A DNA stretch of 64,000 bases from Clostridium intestinale DSM 6191 (GCF_900130055.1 NZ_FQXU01000005.1:124001-188000); one strand, 5' to 3'. Numbered from the stretch's first letter, positions 35,074 through 45,528 are shown. Translations and numbers: made by a program. Notes: generated from the letters alone by a model not told the origin.

Positions 35074-35097
35074 TTATGTTGAGATTAAAAGGAATTT
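35074..35097 (+). repeat. 24-bp direct repeat, left copy, flanking the octamer array
   Basis: Identical over 24 bases to 35333-35356 (begins TTATGTTGAG, ends AAAGGAATTT). The two copies bracket the octamer array, 259 bases apart. Confidence 0.85.
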
Positions 35098-35135
35098 AAT
35101 GGAGCTGAGGATCGCTCCTACAGAATATAGGTGCG

Positions 35136-35319
35136 TAATGTCTTAATGTCGCAATATCCTAATGTCGCAATGTCGTAATGTCTTAATGTCGTAATGTCTT
35201 AATATCGCAATGTCGTAATGTCTTAATGTCTTAATGTCACAATGTCGTAATATCGCAATGTCTTAATGTCGCAATATCCTAATGTCGTAATAGCGTAATA
35301 ACGCTATATCATAATATAG
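35136..35319 (+). repeat. In-register octamer tandem array, consensus (T/C)AATGTC(G/T)
   Basis: Nineteen octamers run without a phase break from 35136 to 35287. Typical units are TAATGTCG, TAATGTCT, CAATGTCG and CAATATCC. Four more degenerate units (TAATAGCG, TAATAACG, CTATATCA, TAATATAG) continue to 35319. Eight is not a multiple of three, so it is unlikely to be coding. There are no spacers, so it is not a CRISPR array. Confidence 0.9.
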
Positions 35320-35332
35320 TAATTATATTGAA

Positions 35333-35356
35333 TTATGTTGAGATTAAAAGGAATTT
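35333..35356 (+). repeat. 24-bp direct repeat, right copy
   Basis: Second copy of the repeat at 35074; see that entry. Confidence 0.85.
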
Positions 35357-35411
35357 TATTAAATTAGTATCCTTTTAAGAACATTTTTAATAGTATATAA
35401 GTATAGTGTAA

Positions 35412-35540
35412 AATGAGTCGAAAAATGCTCTTAAAGGGATTAATATCAAAGAATGTGATGAAATAATATGTTGTGGCGATATTATTGGAGGTGGGTCATT
35501 TCTAGAAGAAACTAAGAAAGTCTTTTACGGTGTTAAATAG
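35412..35540 (+). pseudogene. Gene fragment (C-terminal ~42 codons), unidentified
   Basis: An open stretch without a start codon encodes ECDEIICCGDIIGGGSFLEE followed by TKKVFYGVK and a stop. Its amino-acid composition looks like real protein. No family recognised. Probably the tail of a lost gene between the octamer array and ssrA. Confidence 0.4.
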
Positions 35541-35631
35541 ATGTAAGTCTAAAGTTTAATTGGTAGTTAACTTCAACATAACCAGTAGCATTATGAGTTG
35601 GTAATAGGAAGCTATTGAACGGGGGATTTAT

Positions 35632-35700
35632 ATGTTATATTATTATAAATGTGAGGAGCCAAGCCGCTCCTTATTAGTGTCTAACTTGACAATATGACTT
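35632..35700 (+). CDS. Possible 22-residue peptide or leader ORF
   Basis: A strong GGGGGA site precedes an ATG that opens MLYYYKCEEPSRSLLVSNLT and closes after one more residue. The ORF contains a GGAGC/GCTCC hairpin (35654-35669) and ends inside the ssrA promoter. It may be only a gene remnant. Confidence 0.25.
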
Positions 35701-35714
35701 AGCTGTTGTAAAAT
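35686..35714 (+). promoter_or_regulatory. Promoter of ssrA
   Basis: TTGACA (35686-35691), exact 17-base spacer, TAAAAT (35709-35714). Predicts a precursor start near 35721 and a 5' leader of about 50 bases for removal by RNase P. Confidence 0.75.
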
Positions 35715-35771
35715 TAAAATCTACAATTAAATAATGCAAATTGCGTTTGAAAAACTTAAAATACCTAACAT

Positions 35772-36394
35772 GGGGGCGTTTTGGCTTCGACGGGGGTAAG
35801 ATGGGTTTGATAAGCGAGCCGGGGGAAGCATGGTCCCACGAGATCAACTATGCAATAAAGATAAACGCAGAAGACAATTTTGCATTAGCAGCTTAATATA
35901 GTTGCTCATCAGCCCAGGGTGCCCACGCCTTGGATCACTGGTGTCATTGAGTGGGAAACGAAGTTTAGCAAAGCTTTGAGCTAGAGGGGTATTTATGAAG
36001 CTACTGAAACAGGAAGTCTGTCTGTAGACGTCTTGTGGAGGGAATCCTAAATTACAGAATGCGCTCGGAGAAAGTCAAGCTGGTCTGCTTTCGGACAGGG
36101 GTTCGATTCGTAAGATGAGTCGCCTTAAGAAGTGATTCTTAAGTGATAACTTGGCTTTATCGGTGAACCCGAAACAGATAATGCTGTCGGCAATACCGAG
36201 AGGTATGTAGAGAAATCTAACAGCCTTGTATCGACTTATAGGTTCCTAAAAGCTTAAGCTTATGGAATACTAAGATAGAAGTTTCAAAACTATATTATAA
36301 CTTCTATAATACGCCAAGCATCATAATTATAATGATGAAGATATAGTCAGTGCCATACGAAATTATGGATGCACATGACCCCTCGCCTCCACCA
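35772..36394 (+). ncRNA. ssrA: tmRNA gene, interrupted by a group I intron
   Basis: The 5' end (GGGGGCGTTTTGGCTTCGAC) and the 3' end (CGCCTCCACCA) pair to form the tRNA-like acceptor. The tag ORF is at 35867-35896 and reads AEDNFALAA then TAA. The gene spans 623 bases, against about 350 for clostridial tmRNAs. The excess is a 270-base insert in the T-loop (36108-36377). Removing it joins AGGGG-TTCGAT to A-CCCCT, restoring a 5-bp T-stem and a 7-base T-loop, and gives a 353-base RNA. It rescues stalled ribosomes with SmpB and tags products for proteolysis; RNase R helps remove the message. An encoded CCA end is present. Confidence 0.96.
36108..36377 (+). ncRNA. Group I intron in the tmRNA T-loop (no homing-endonuclease ORF)
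   Basis: Boundaries were set from RNA logic. The 5' exon ends in T (36107) that can form the required U-G wobble inside P1: exon CGAT plus intron TC pairs with GAGTCG at 36117-36122. The intron ends in G (36377). The conserved S element AAGATATAGTC is at 36338-36348; its AGTC can pair with GACT at 36233-36236 (P7). At 270 bases and with no ORF it is a compact, self-splicing-type intron. Functional ssrA requires its excision, since an uncut T-arm could not fold. Exact splice points need confirmation. Confidence 0.9.
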
Positions 36395-36423
36395 AATAAT
36401 CACTACAATTGTGATACAATTTA

Positions 36424-36447
36424 GAGTCACTGACATCAGTGGCTTTT
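36424..36447 (+). terminator. Terminator of ssrA
   Basis: AGTCACTG / CAGTGGCT stem with an ACAT loop, then TTTTATTGTT. It differs from the hairpins that follow three of the ssrA 3'-end remnants downstream. Confidence 0.75.
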
Positions 36448-36855
36448 ATTGTTGTTTCAGGGGAAAATGACTATTGAAAAATTAATATTGAAGGCTGAAA
36501 TGGATTGTATTTGCCAATTTGTGCGCACCTCTAGTTTTTTAGAAATTAGGGGTGTGCACTTTTTGATAGAAATAATTAAGGAAAATATGATTAAAATACA
36601 AATTTGGTATATAATGAAAATAAGAAAAATATAGTAATGGAGCTTATTAATTAAGATATTAAATAAATATAAAATTAATTGACTACAAAATATATCCTAA
36701 AGTAGATTATTCAGAGTTACATAAATTCTAAAAAGCCATTGGTTATTATAATCGGTGACTCAAACGACATATTAGCATTTGATAGGATAACAAAATCATT
36801 ATTGGTATTATGTGGAGAAAATAGAGGCTTACTATTTTTTAGGGGGAGTGTATAG
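36448..36855. other. Gene-free spacer with one strong hairpin
   Basis: About 400 bases with no credible gene. A 13-bp near-perfect hairpin, GTGCGCACCTCTA (36521-36533) with TAGGGGTGTGCAC (36547-36559) followed by TTTTT, looks like a terminator left from an absent gene. Confidence 0.5.
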
Positions 36856-39800
36856 GTGTTAGAAAATCTAACGTTAATAGATATAGAAAAAGAGTTAAGC
36901 AATAAACTTAAAGAGTGTGAGTTAGTAAGTGATTTACGATTAACATATCAAGATTTTTGTATATTAGAAAGAAGTTATAAGGAGATATTAGGACAGTTTA
37001 ATGATATCAATTTTCTAGTTAGTAGTATTAAATCCTTTGAAGCTACAACAACTACCATTTTAGTATATGAGGCATTATATAAATATAGGAAAAGCTTTTG
37101 GGATAATATAATTGGACTATTAAATATTGAGGGTAAGGATATAAACTTTGTTAAAGATACCTTTGTTAGTGTTTTTAATTTTACCATAAGAAAATATAAA
37201 TTAAAAACATTTAAACATGTTGGTGGTTATAAAAATATAACGCCGATGATTTGTCATAGTGGAGTACCGAATTCAAGTTTGAGTACGCTTTTTGCAATTG
37301 CTACAGAGTTTATAGACATAAAAGATATTGGACCAGAAGAAATTATAGAAAATATCAAATATTTTATTAGATATAAGGTTGATAAAACTATATATAGATT
37401 TATTACTAATAATGAGGATAGAGCGAAAGAATTTATATATGATCTACAAGTATTAGTAAAAGAAGCAGAGGAAAATGATTATTCCTATGAAGATCTAACA
37501 GTTAAGTTTAATAGTCTTGAGGATAGGATTATAAATGAATATGTTAAATATAGAACTTCAAATGAATATTTAGGAATTAAAAATAATAAAAAGAAAAATT
37601 ATATTATTCAACCAAGAATAACTTTAGATAGTGTTAGTAGTGGGCTAATTATAATTTTACCATCTAATATTGTTAAAAATAGCTTTTTAGATTTTGTAGA
37701 ATGGCATATAACAACAGACAAAAGTTCAGATATTATAAAGTGTATCTTATACGAAAAGGGTGGACAATGTATTAGTGAAAATAAAAGAGTAAAAGTATCG
37801 GCTAGTACAAACTATAAAATAAAGCTTATCTATGAAGATGAAGTCCTTAATGAATGGCAATTTAGTGGTTTTGAAGATGTTGGACCCTTTATATTATTTG
37901 ACCATAAAGGGAATTTATTAAAATCTACTAATGTAAAGGATCAAAATATTTATATTTTAATGAAAAATACTTGTAAATTAAATGCTATAAATATAGATAA
38001 AAGAGAATTCGATATTAATGAAAAAGGGTATATAGGTTATATAGGACAGGAGATTAAGTTTAAAGAAAAGATTCAACAAGTAGAATTAATTACAGAAAAT
38101 GATGATGTATTTAAAATAGAGTATAGAGATAAAAATAATATAGTATTATTTGGTAAAAGTGAAGTGTTTAACGATAATTATTCTGAAAATAGCACACCGA
38201 TATATTCTGAAAAGTCACCTATTATTAAAATTGATAATGCAATAACCTTAGATAATACGAATTATGTAGCTGTTAGGAATATCAAAAATGATGTAGATAT
38301 AAAGATACCAGTAGAGTATGAGATAAGCAATGGAGATGCACTAGTTTCACTTGATGCTATTGATTGTTTTAAAGCAAAAAAATATGGTGAGTATGATGTT
38401 AGGTTTTATGCCGGTAATAAGCTTGTCAAAATACTTCCATTTAAATTTATACCTAAAATTGAAATTAGTAATGACTACAAATCTGAATATCCATTAGAAA
38501 AAGGAAAATATAAAAGTCAAACTATTAAAATCATCTGTGATAAATCTATTATTATAAATCTAGATAATACAGACTTTGAGGTTAAAGATGACATTTTACA
38601 TAGGTACTATAGTTTTAGTTACTATGGTGTAGATCATTTTATAAATGGGAATTTAGAAATAAAAATAAATAATCACTTCTTAAAGTTTAGTATAAAATCT
38701 AAAAGTAGAAGTATTTGCTATTCCATACTTAATGAAGGTGAGGATTTAGATAATATAAGTTTTTCTAAAGAACCATTAATGGTATATAAAAAAGAACTTA
38801 AAACTAGTAGCAAATTGATAGCTTTAAGCTTTATGGATAGGTCTATTAATAGCTTTAAAGTTGATGTTTTATTAGTTGATTTTAAAGATAATATACTTCA
38901 ATCAATGAAAATCGAGGCTATAAACAATAAGTGTATATTTATACCATTAAATAAATTTTATGATACTATTAATTCAAGTTCTTCAACTAAATTTGTAATT
39001 AAAATAATAGTTAAAAATGATTATGATAAAGTTATAAGTGAGTTTATACCTTGCGTTATAAAGGAAGAGGTAGTGATTTCTAAAGTTAGATATGAGGAAC
39101 TGGATAGTGGAGATATTGCTTTAAGCTGGATTTCAGAAGGTATAAAGTTAGATAATGAACTAGCTTTAAAAATGTACAATATTTTTAAGCCCTGGGAAGA
39201 AGCATTAAGTTTATCAATAGAAAAAGATAGTATAAGGGAAGATGGAAAAAGGGTTACTATGTATCTTAAAAAAGATAGACTATCTCTTAGAAATGATACC
39301 ATGTACTATTTTAATATAGAAGATGAATCAGATGATTTATTTGCTGAAGAGAAAAAAGAAAAAATTTTAAGTTTTAATAAAGATGGGTTATACAATAGAA
39401 ACTGTAATTATCAATTAGAGAAAGTAGTTAATATAGAAGTATTGATAAGTAATTTGGTTAAAGCTAAAAGACGAGAAGAGTTAGTGATGGTTTTAAATGA
39501 TATAAAAACTTATAAGATAACAGAAAAACTTTCGAAATATATCCTAAATTCGATATTCTTTTTACATATGAACTATTCAATCTTATGTGATATTGATGTT
39601 GAGGATAGAAAATTGAAAAATAAATGTATTTATGGATTATGTCTAAAGTATATCCGAAGTTATAACTTATATAATGTAATGGAATATTTATTAGAAATAG
39701 ATAGTTATGATAATATAAAAAATCTTTTAGATAAATTAAAAATTGTTAATATTGACGTAGATATTAATAATGGTATTAGTAAAGGAAAAAGAGAAGTTTT

Positions 39801-40566
39801 ATGGGAATCAGATGAGGAAAGAGCTTTTTTAGTTGAAGCTAGAAGTGGAATAAGTTCTAAAAGTATATTAATTAAAAATATTTGTGATTTAATTGGTGAC
39901 GATTTAGAAATGAAAATCCTAGGATATAGCCACGAGTGTGATACTTGTAAATATAAAGGTAATAAAGGCTGTATTAGTATGTATATTAAAAGAAGATGTA
40001 ACAAAAGAATAGTTAATTTATCAGAAGAACTACTAGGAAGTAAAGCTATGTATAGTACTTTGTTTGATAAATATAATACAAATTTTAAAAAAAAAGAATT
40101 AGATAGTTTAAATTGGATAAATGATACTGGGGATAATGGCGTTGTAATTAATGGAACAACATATGTAGAAACATTATTTGAATGGGTAGAGTATTACAAC
40201 AATGAAAACCGCAAAAAGCTATACGATAAAATAATTAATGACATAACAGAGTTAGGTATACTTATTAAGAAACTAACGGATAATTATGAATTTAAAGTAT
40301 TTAATAAGATGTTACTAAATAGAAAAGAGGATAATAAGACTTCACCTAATACTTTTGCTTATTATTGTGGTGTAACTATATTGATAGCGTCAATGATGAA
40401 ATACAAAAGATTAGATAGTTTATTGAGTAATAAAGATAGACAACTAATTGTTAAACTATTGATGATATTTAGAAAAGAAATGGAAAAGGTGTATTTAAGA
40501 GATTTGTATGTAATAGAATTTTATTTAATTAAAGGAGAAGGGTTATATGTCGATGGATCCAATTAG
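36856..40566 (+). CDS. Large protein of a two-gene helicase defence-like pair (DruH-like position), function unknown
   Basis: 1236 residues, GTG start with GGGGGAG upstream. No enzymatic motif recognised. The N-terminal ~210 residues are helical and contain KNITPMICHSGVPNSSLSTLF. The middle (about 260-800) is beta-rich and repetitive in style, like a string of Ig-like domains. A Cys-rich patch near 1027-1046 (CDTCKYKGNKGC...RRC) may bind zinc. It overlaps the helicase gene by 20 bases, so the two proteins are made together. A large uncharacterised protein immediately before a DUF1998 helicase is the gene order of Druantia type III (druH-druE). Homology to DruH itself was not testable here. 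Codon use is more AT-rich than in the housekeeping genes. Confidence 0.6.
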   Translation: MLENLTLIDIEKELSNKLKECELVSDLRLTYQDFCILERSYKEILGQFNDINFLVSSIKSFEATTTTILVYEALYKYRKSFWDNIIGLLNIEGKDINFVKDTFVSVFNFTIRKYKLKTFKHVGGYKNITPMICHSGVPNSSLSTLFAIATEFIDIKDIGPEEIIENIKYFIRYKVDKTIYRFITNNEDRAKEFIYDLQVLVKEAEENDYSYEDLTVKFNSLEDRIINEYVKYRTSNEYLGIKNNKKKNYIIQPRITLDSVSSGLIIILPSNIVKNSFLDFVEWHITTDKSSDIIKCILYEKGGQCISENKRVKVSASTNYKIKLIYEDEVLNEWQFSGFEDVGPFILFDHKGNLLKSTNVKDQNIYILMKNTCKLNAINIDKREFDINEKGYIGYIGQEIKFKEKIQQVELITENDDVFKIEYRDKNNIVLFGKSEVFNDNYSENSTPIYSEKSPIIKIDNAITLDNTNYVAVRNIKNDVDIKIPVEYEISNGDALVSLDAIDCFKAKKYGEYDVRFYAGNKLVKILPFKFIPKIEISNDYKSEYPLEKGKYKSQTIKIICDKSIIINLDNTDFEVKDDILHRYYSFSYYGVDHFINGNLEIKINNHFLKFSIKSKSRSICYSILNEGEDLDNISFSKEPLMVYKKELKTSSKLIALSFMDRSINSFKVDVLLVDFKDNILQSMKIEAINNKCIFIPLNKFYDTINSSSSTKFVIKIIVKNDYDKVISEFIPCVIKEEVVISKVRYEELDSGDIALSWISEGIKLDNELALKMYNIFKPWEEALSLSIEKDSIREDGKRVTMYLKKDRLSLRNDTMYYFNIEDESDDLFAEEKKEKILSFNKDGLYNRNCNYQLEKVVNIEVLISNLVKAKRREELVMVLNDIKTYKITEKLSKYILNSIFFLHMNYSILCDIDVEDRKLKNKCIYGLCLKYIRSYNLYNVMEYLLEIDSYDNIKNLLDKLKIVNIDVDINNGISKGKREVLWESDEERAFLVEARSGISSKSILIKNICDLIGDDLEMKILGYSHECDTCKYKGNKGCISMYIKRRCNKRIVNLSEELLGSKAMYSTLFDKYNTNFKKKELDSLNWINDTGDNGVVINGTTYVETLFEWVEYYNNENRKKLYDKIINDITELGILIKKLTDNYEFKVFNKMLLNRKEDNKTSPNTFAYYCGVTILIASMMKYKRLDSLLSNKDRQLIVKLLMIFRKEMEKVYLRDLYVIEFYLIKGEGLYVDGSN

Positions 40567-43500
40567 AAGTACAGAATATATAAATGAAAAATATAAAGAG
40601 TATATTAGTTCGATTTTAAGTGTTAAAGATGAGAGGTTAAAAGAAAAGGCTTTTAAGAAAATATCAGAAGGAAATAAATTTATAAAAGGTCCATACTTAG
40701 AAATAACACCAGAATTTGAAAAGGGTAGAAGTATAAAAAATCTTATTGAAGATAATATTTTAAGTAAGGATTTTAAATATTTAAATCATGAATTCGATAA
40801 TGAAAGATTGCTTTATAAGCACCAAGAAGTGGCAATAAATAAAGTGTGTAAAGATAAAAAGAATATTATTGTAGCAACTGGGACAGGTTCAGGTAAAACA
40901 GAATGTTTTTTGATTCCAATTATTAATGAATTAATGAAAGAAAATGAAGAGGGAAAATTAAACTCAGGAGTAAGAGCATTGTTGTTATATCCAATGAATG
41001 CTCTTGCAAATGATCAAGTTAAAAGAATTAGAAATGCACTGAAGGAGTATGAAGATATAACATTTGGTAGATATACTGGAGAAACTGAGCCAACTTATAA
41101 TAAAGCATTAGAATCGTATAAAAAGCAGAACAATGGTGAAGCACCAATAATAAACGAGTTAATATGTAGAGAACAAATGAGAGAAAATCCACCTCATATA
41201 TTATTAACTAATTACGCTATGTTAGAATATTTACTATTAAGACCAGAGGATAATACATTCTTTGATAATAATAATGGTGATACTTGGAGATTTATTGTAT
41301 TAGATGAGGCGCATACTTATAAAGGTGCTAGTGGTTCTGAAATATCAATGTTACTTAAAAGATTAAAAGAGAGAGTAAATGGATATGAACTTGGTAAGCT
41401 ACAGTGTATTGCAACATCTGCAACATTAGGTGGAGGAAAAGAGGATTTTCCAAAGGTAGCTGCTTTCGCTTCAGAGTTGTTTAGTGAAAAATTCTATCCA
41501 GAAGATATTATAGAATCAAAGAGGCAGAAATTTGGTGAGGTATCAAGTTTATTACAGGATAGGAAATGTGATTTTTATATTGAATTAAAAAATGACTATA
41601 ATAATTGTTTATATAATAATTTAAAACTTGATAATCTATGTTATAAATATAATATTAAATATTCACCAAATAAAGAAATTTTTCTATATGAACTATTAAA
41701 GGATGATAAAAATCTAAGAATAATACAAAATAGGCTTACAGAAGGAACAAAGAATATTAATGAAGTCATTGAATGGGTATTTACAAATGATAATACTGTA
41801 AAATCGAAAGATAAAGAAGAGGCTTTAGTATCATTAATAGAACTTGCATGTATAGCAAGAGTAGATGAATCATCAAAAGCGTTATTACCTGCAAGATATC
41901 ATTTATTTGTTAAATCTTTAGAAGGAATGTATGCTTCATTTTACCCAACCCCTGAAATCTATTTAGAAAGAAGAGAAGAAGTACATATTCAAAACTCTAA
42001 GGTTAAAGTATTTGAACTTGCTAACTGTCAAAAGTGTGGTCAAGAATATATAGTTGGTACAATAGATGGAGATTACTTGAAGCATTATAATGGTAATATA
42101 ACAGATGAGCACACTCCAATAAAATATTTTAAGGTTTTTGCTGATGAAGAAACAGATGAGGAATTAGATGATGATGATTGCTTATTTGTTGAAGCTAAAA
42201 ATAATAAATTGAAAAATAATAAATTGGAAGATTATATATTATGTTCAGTTTGTGGGAAGATAGAAAAGGTTGGGAAAAAGAACAATAAAAGCTGTTGTAA
42301 CGTATATGATGATAGGAAATATTTAAAGGTAAAACATGTTGTAAATAAAGGAATATCAATAAATAGCTGTACATCATGTGGTGGAGTATCAAAGGATATT
42401 ATTAAAAGATTTTTAACAGCAGATACTGCAGCAACTAATGTTATATCAAGAAGTTTATACGAAATGATACCTGGTAATGTCAAGATTACTATCCCAAAGG
42501 AAAATGTTGAGGTTACTGAAGATGATTGGTTTTTTGATGATGGAGAAGAATCAGCTGAAACTGAAGAAACTGTTCAAGAGCTTATTAATCCAAGAAAGTT
42601 ACTTATATTTTCAGATAACAGACAAGAGGCAGCCTTTTTTGCATCTTTCATGAATGATAAATATAATCAAATATTATGGAGAAAAATAATTATTAAGGCT
42701 TTAATGGAGTCAAAAGAAGAATATTTAGGACCAGATGAAGTTATAACTAGAATGGTTAGAATTGCATCAGAAAACGATGTGTATGAAGAAAATATTGATA
42801 AATCACAAAAAAATAAAATAGCAAGTACATTTTTAATTAAAGAAATAATCTCCATAGAAAGAAATACAGGGTTAGAGGCACTTGGATTAATTAACTTTAG
42901 ATATGAGATACCAAAATTAAGTAGAGGTTATGATAAGCTAAATTTATCAGCAGACGAATTTAATGCACTTATTTATGTTTTATTAGATAGTTATAGATAT
43001 CAAAGTGCAATATCTTTCCCAAGCAATATAATACAAACTGATGAAGCGTTTGAACCTAGAAATAGAGAGGTTTTCTTTAGACTTGAGGAAGGTGAATTAG
43101 CAAAAGATAAAACAGTATTAGGCCAATTGCCAAAAGATAAATCAGAAAATAAAAGAAGTAGTTTTATAAAGCGTATACTAATTAAAAATGGATTATCTAA
43201 AGAAATGGCAAAGGTAGAAGCTAAAGCAATATTAAAGGACTTGTCTACTAAATTAGATGAAATATTTATAAAGAAAGGTATTGTTGATCAAATTGATGTA
43301 AAACCGTTTGGCACAGTCAAAAGAATAAATTACAAAAAAATAAACATATCTTTAGGAAGAGAAGAAACGAAGTTATTTATTTGTGATAGGTGTGGTAAAG
43401 TTACAAGTAACAATATACTTGATTTATGTCCAGAGTTTAGATGTGAGGGTTCGTTAGTAAGTTATTCTTCTAACCTTTCAAATAAGTATAAATACTATAA

Positions 43501-45376
43501 AGATTTATATAAAGATTTAGATTTAAAGCCAATGATTGCTAAAGAGCATACTGCACAACTTACGAGCAATACTGCAAGTACCCTACAAAAGAAGTTCGAA
43601 GAGGGAAAAATTAATGTATTAAGCTGTTCGACAACTTTTGAAATGGGGGTAGACGTTGGACAACTAGAAGCAATAGTTATGAGAAATGTTCCACCTGAAA
43701 CTTCAAATTACATTCAACGTGCTGGACGTGCTGGACGTCGTGGCTCTTCAACTGCATTTGTTGTTACTTTTGCTAGAAGAAGAAGTCATGATATTAATTA
43801 TTATAATAACCCAGAAAAAATTATATCAGGAATTATAAAGGCACCATATTTAGAAACTAAAAATGATAGAATTATAAAGAGACATATGAACTCTATTATA
43901 TTTGCATATTTCTTTAAGATAAAACCAGATTTGTTTAGAAGAACTTCTTTATTGTTTAATTAGGATGTAGAAGACTTTGGGAGAACTACTTTAAAGGAAA
44001 TATTGGATAAGTATCCAGAAGAGTTAATGGAAGCTTTAACTAGAGTAGTACCAAAAGAGCTACATGAAAAATTAAAGATAACTAATTGGGGATTCATAGA
44101 TGAGTTATGTGGAGATGAAGGATATTTTACTAGAGTTGAAAATGAATATAGAAATAACATTAGGCAATTAAAGGATTTGCAAAATGAAAGATTCAAAAAA
44201 GGTGATAATACAGATTACATTAATAGAATAATGAATACCTACAGGGATAAGTCAAATATAAACTATCTATCAGATAGAAATATTTTGCCGAAGTATGGTT
44301 TTCCGGTTGATGTAGTATCATTAGATATTTTAAACAATGATATTTCAGCAAAAGAAATTGAAATTTCAAGAGACTTAAAAATGGCTATTTCAGAATTTGC
44401 ACCTGGATCTTCAGTAGTTGCTAATGGTAAAGTTTGGACATCCTATTCAATTAATCAGGAAAGTAATAAAGGATGGCCAACCTTTGATTATGCTATATGT
44501 GATAAATGTAAAAAAATTCACACCCATGTTAGTGATATATCATCAAAAAAAGCTGACAGTAAAATAGAATCGTTTTGTGAATGTGGTGAAGAATTAAAAA
44601 TTAGAAAGTTTATAAAGCCAGAGTTTGGATTTTCAACAAATGTTGATACTCCAAAGGCTACTGGAGACAATAAACCGAAAAAGTATTATGCTAGTAGAGT
44701 AACATTTGAAGATTTTGAAAAGCTTGATATTTATCAAGAAAAGGAAGTTATTCAGGATACCATATATATATATGGATATGAAGTTAGTTATAAGTATGCA
44801 CCAATGGGTAGGTTATTACTTGTAAATTCTGCATTTAACAATATGGGATTCAGGGTATGTAAGTATTGTGGCTATGCAACAGCTGATATGCCAAATAAAG
44901 AAAATAAATTTAAGCACAAAAATAAGTTTGGAAATGCATGTCCAAGTGAATACGCGTATAACGTTGATTTAGGTCACCAATTTAATACAGATGTATTGAA
45001 AATAGATTTACCTATTTTGGGAGATTCAAATGATATACTGTGGTATAGCCTCTTATATGCAATAATAGAAGGCGCTTGCGATGAATTTGATATAGTTAGA
45101 AATGATATAAATGGATGCTTATATTACAATAATTTAACTGTTTCAAAACCATCATTAATAATATTTGACGAAGCAGCAGGTGGAGCAGGACACGTTAGAA
45201 AGATTTCTACGAACTTAAAAAATGTCTTAGAAAAAGCATATAAAAGAGTATCTAATTGTGACTGTGGCGAAGAAACAAGTTGTTATGGCTGCTTAAGAAA
45301 TTACAATAACCAAATATTCCATGAAAAGCTACAACGTGGCGTAGTCAAAGATTATCTACAAAAATTAATTAAATAA
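40547..45376 (+). pseudogene. DEAD/DEAH-box helicase with C-terminal DUF1998 (DruE-like), interrupted by an in-frame TAG at 43961-43963
   Basis: The first open part (40547-43963, 1138 residues) has Walker A ATGTGSGKTECF, DEAH box VLDEAHTYKG, motif III SATLG, Cys-pair zinc-type motifs (CQKCG, CSVCG, CTSCG, CDRCG) and the helicase C-domain with TTFEMGVDVG and QRAGRAGRRG. After TAG the same frame continues with DVEDFGRTTLKEI and then the DUF1998 region (CKYCGY, IFDEAAGGAGH, CGEETSCYGCLRNY) to 45376. Read through, the protein would be about 1609 residues, the size range of large defence helicases. A TTG at 44003 could start a separate C-terminal protein, but I see no good ribosome-binding site. 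Either a nonsense mutation, a base error, or a natural split. ATG at 40547 has AAAGGAGAAGG. Confidence 0.8.
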
Positions 45377-45433
45377 GTTTGATTAAGTAGTAATCAAGGT
45401 TACAACCATTGATATGATCAATAGGGTAGCAAG

Positions 45434-45500
45434 AGCTACTCTTTGAGTCCCTCAAGCACACCAGAGCACGGAGAAGGTTATTAAAGTTAAGATATATTTT
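45434..45500 (+). repeat. Short dispersed repeat, copy 1
   Basis: Begins CTCTTTGAG within 45434-45450 and ends with TTATTAAAGTTAAGATATAT. A related sequence occurs at 49911-49976. Here it abuts an ssrA 3'-end remnant; the other copy does not. Confidence 0.5.
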
Positions 45501-45524
45501 AGGGGCTACGTTTCACCTCCACCA
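45501..45524 (+). repeat. ssrA 3'-end remnant A (probable att site)
   Basis: AGGGGCTACGTTTCACCTCC then ACCA: a degenerate T-arm plus acceptor and CCA of tmRNA, in the ssrA orientation. The next bases (TAAAACCCACGA) match the sequence after remnant B. Marks a likely old island boundary. Confidence 0.75.
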
Positions 45525-45528
45525 TAAA

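Noticed and set aside
35136-35319. Octamer array as a CRISPR array
   Set aside because: Units are 8 bases with no spacers and no cas genes are nearby.
36449-36634. 61-codon ORF just after ssrA
   Set aside because: It overlaps the strong hairpin at 36521-36559, has no clear ribosome-binding site and does not look like protein.
43961-43963. Programmed stop-codon readthrough or pyrrolysine at the TAG
   Set aside because: The context after TAG (GATGTA) is not a known readthrough signal, and nothing suggests pyrrolysine use; a nonsense mutation is simpler.
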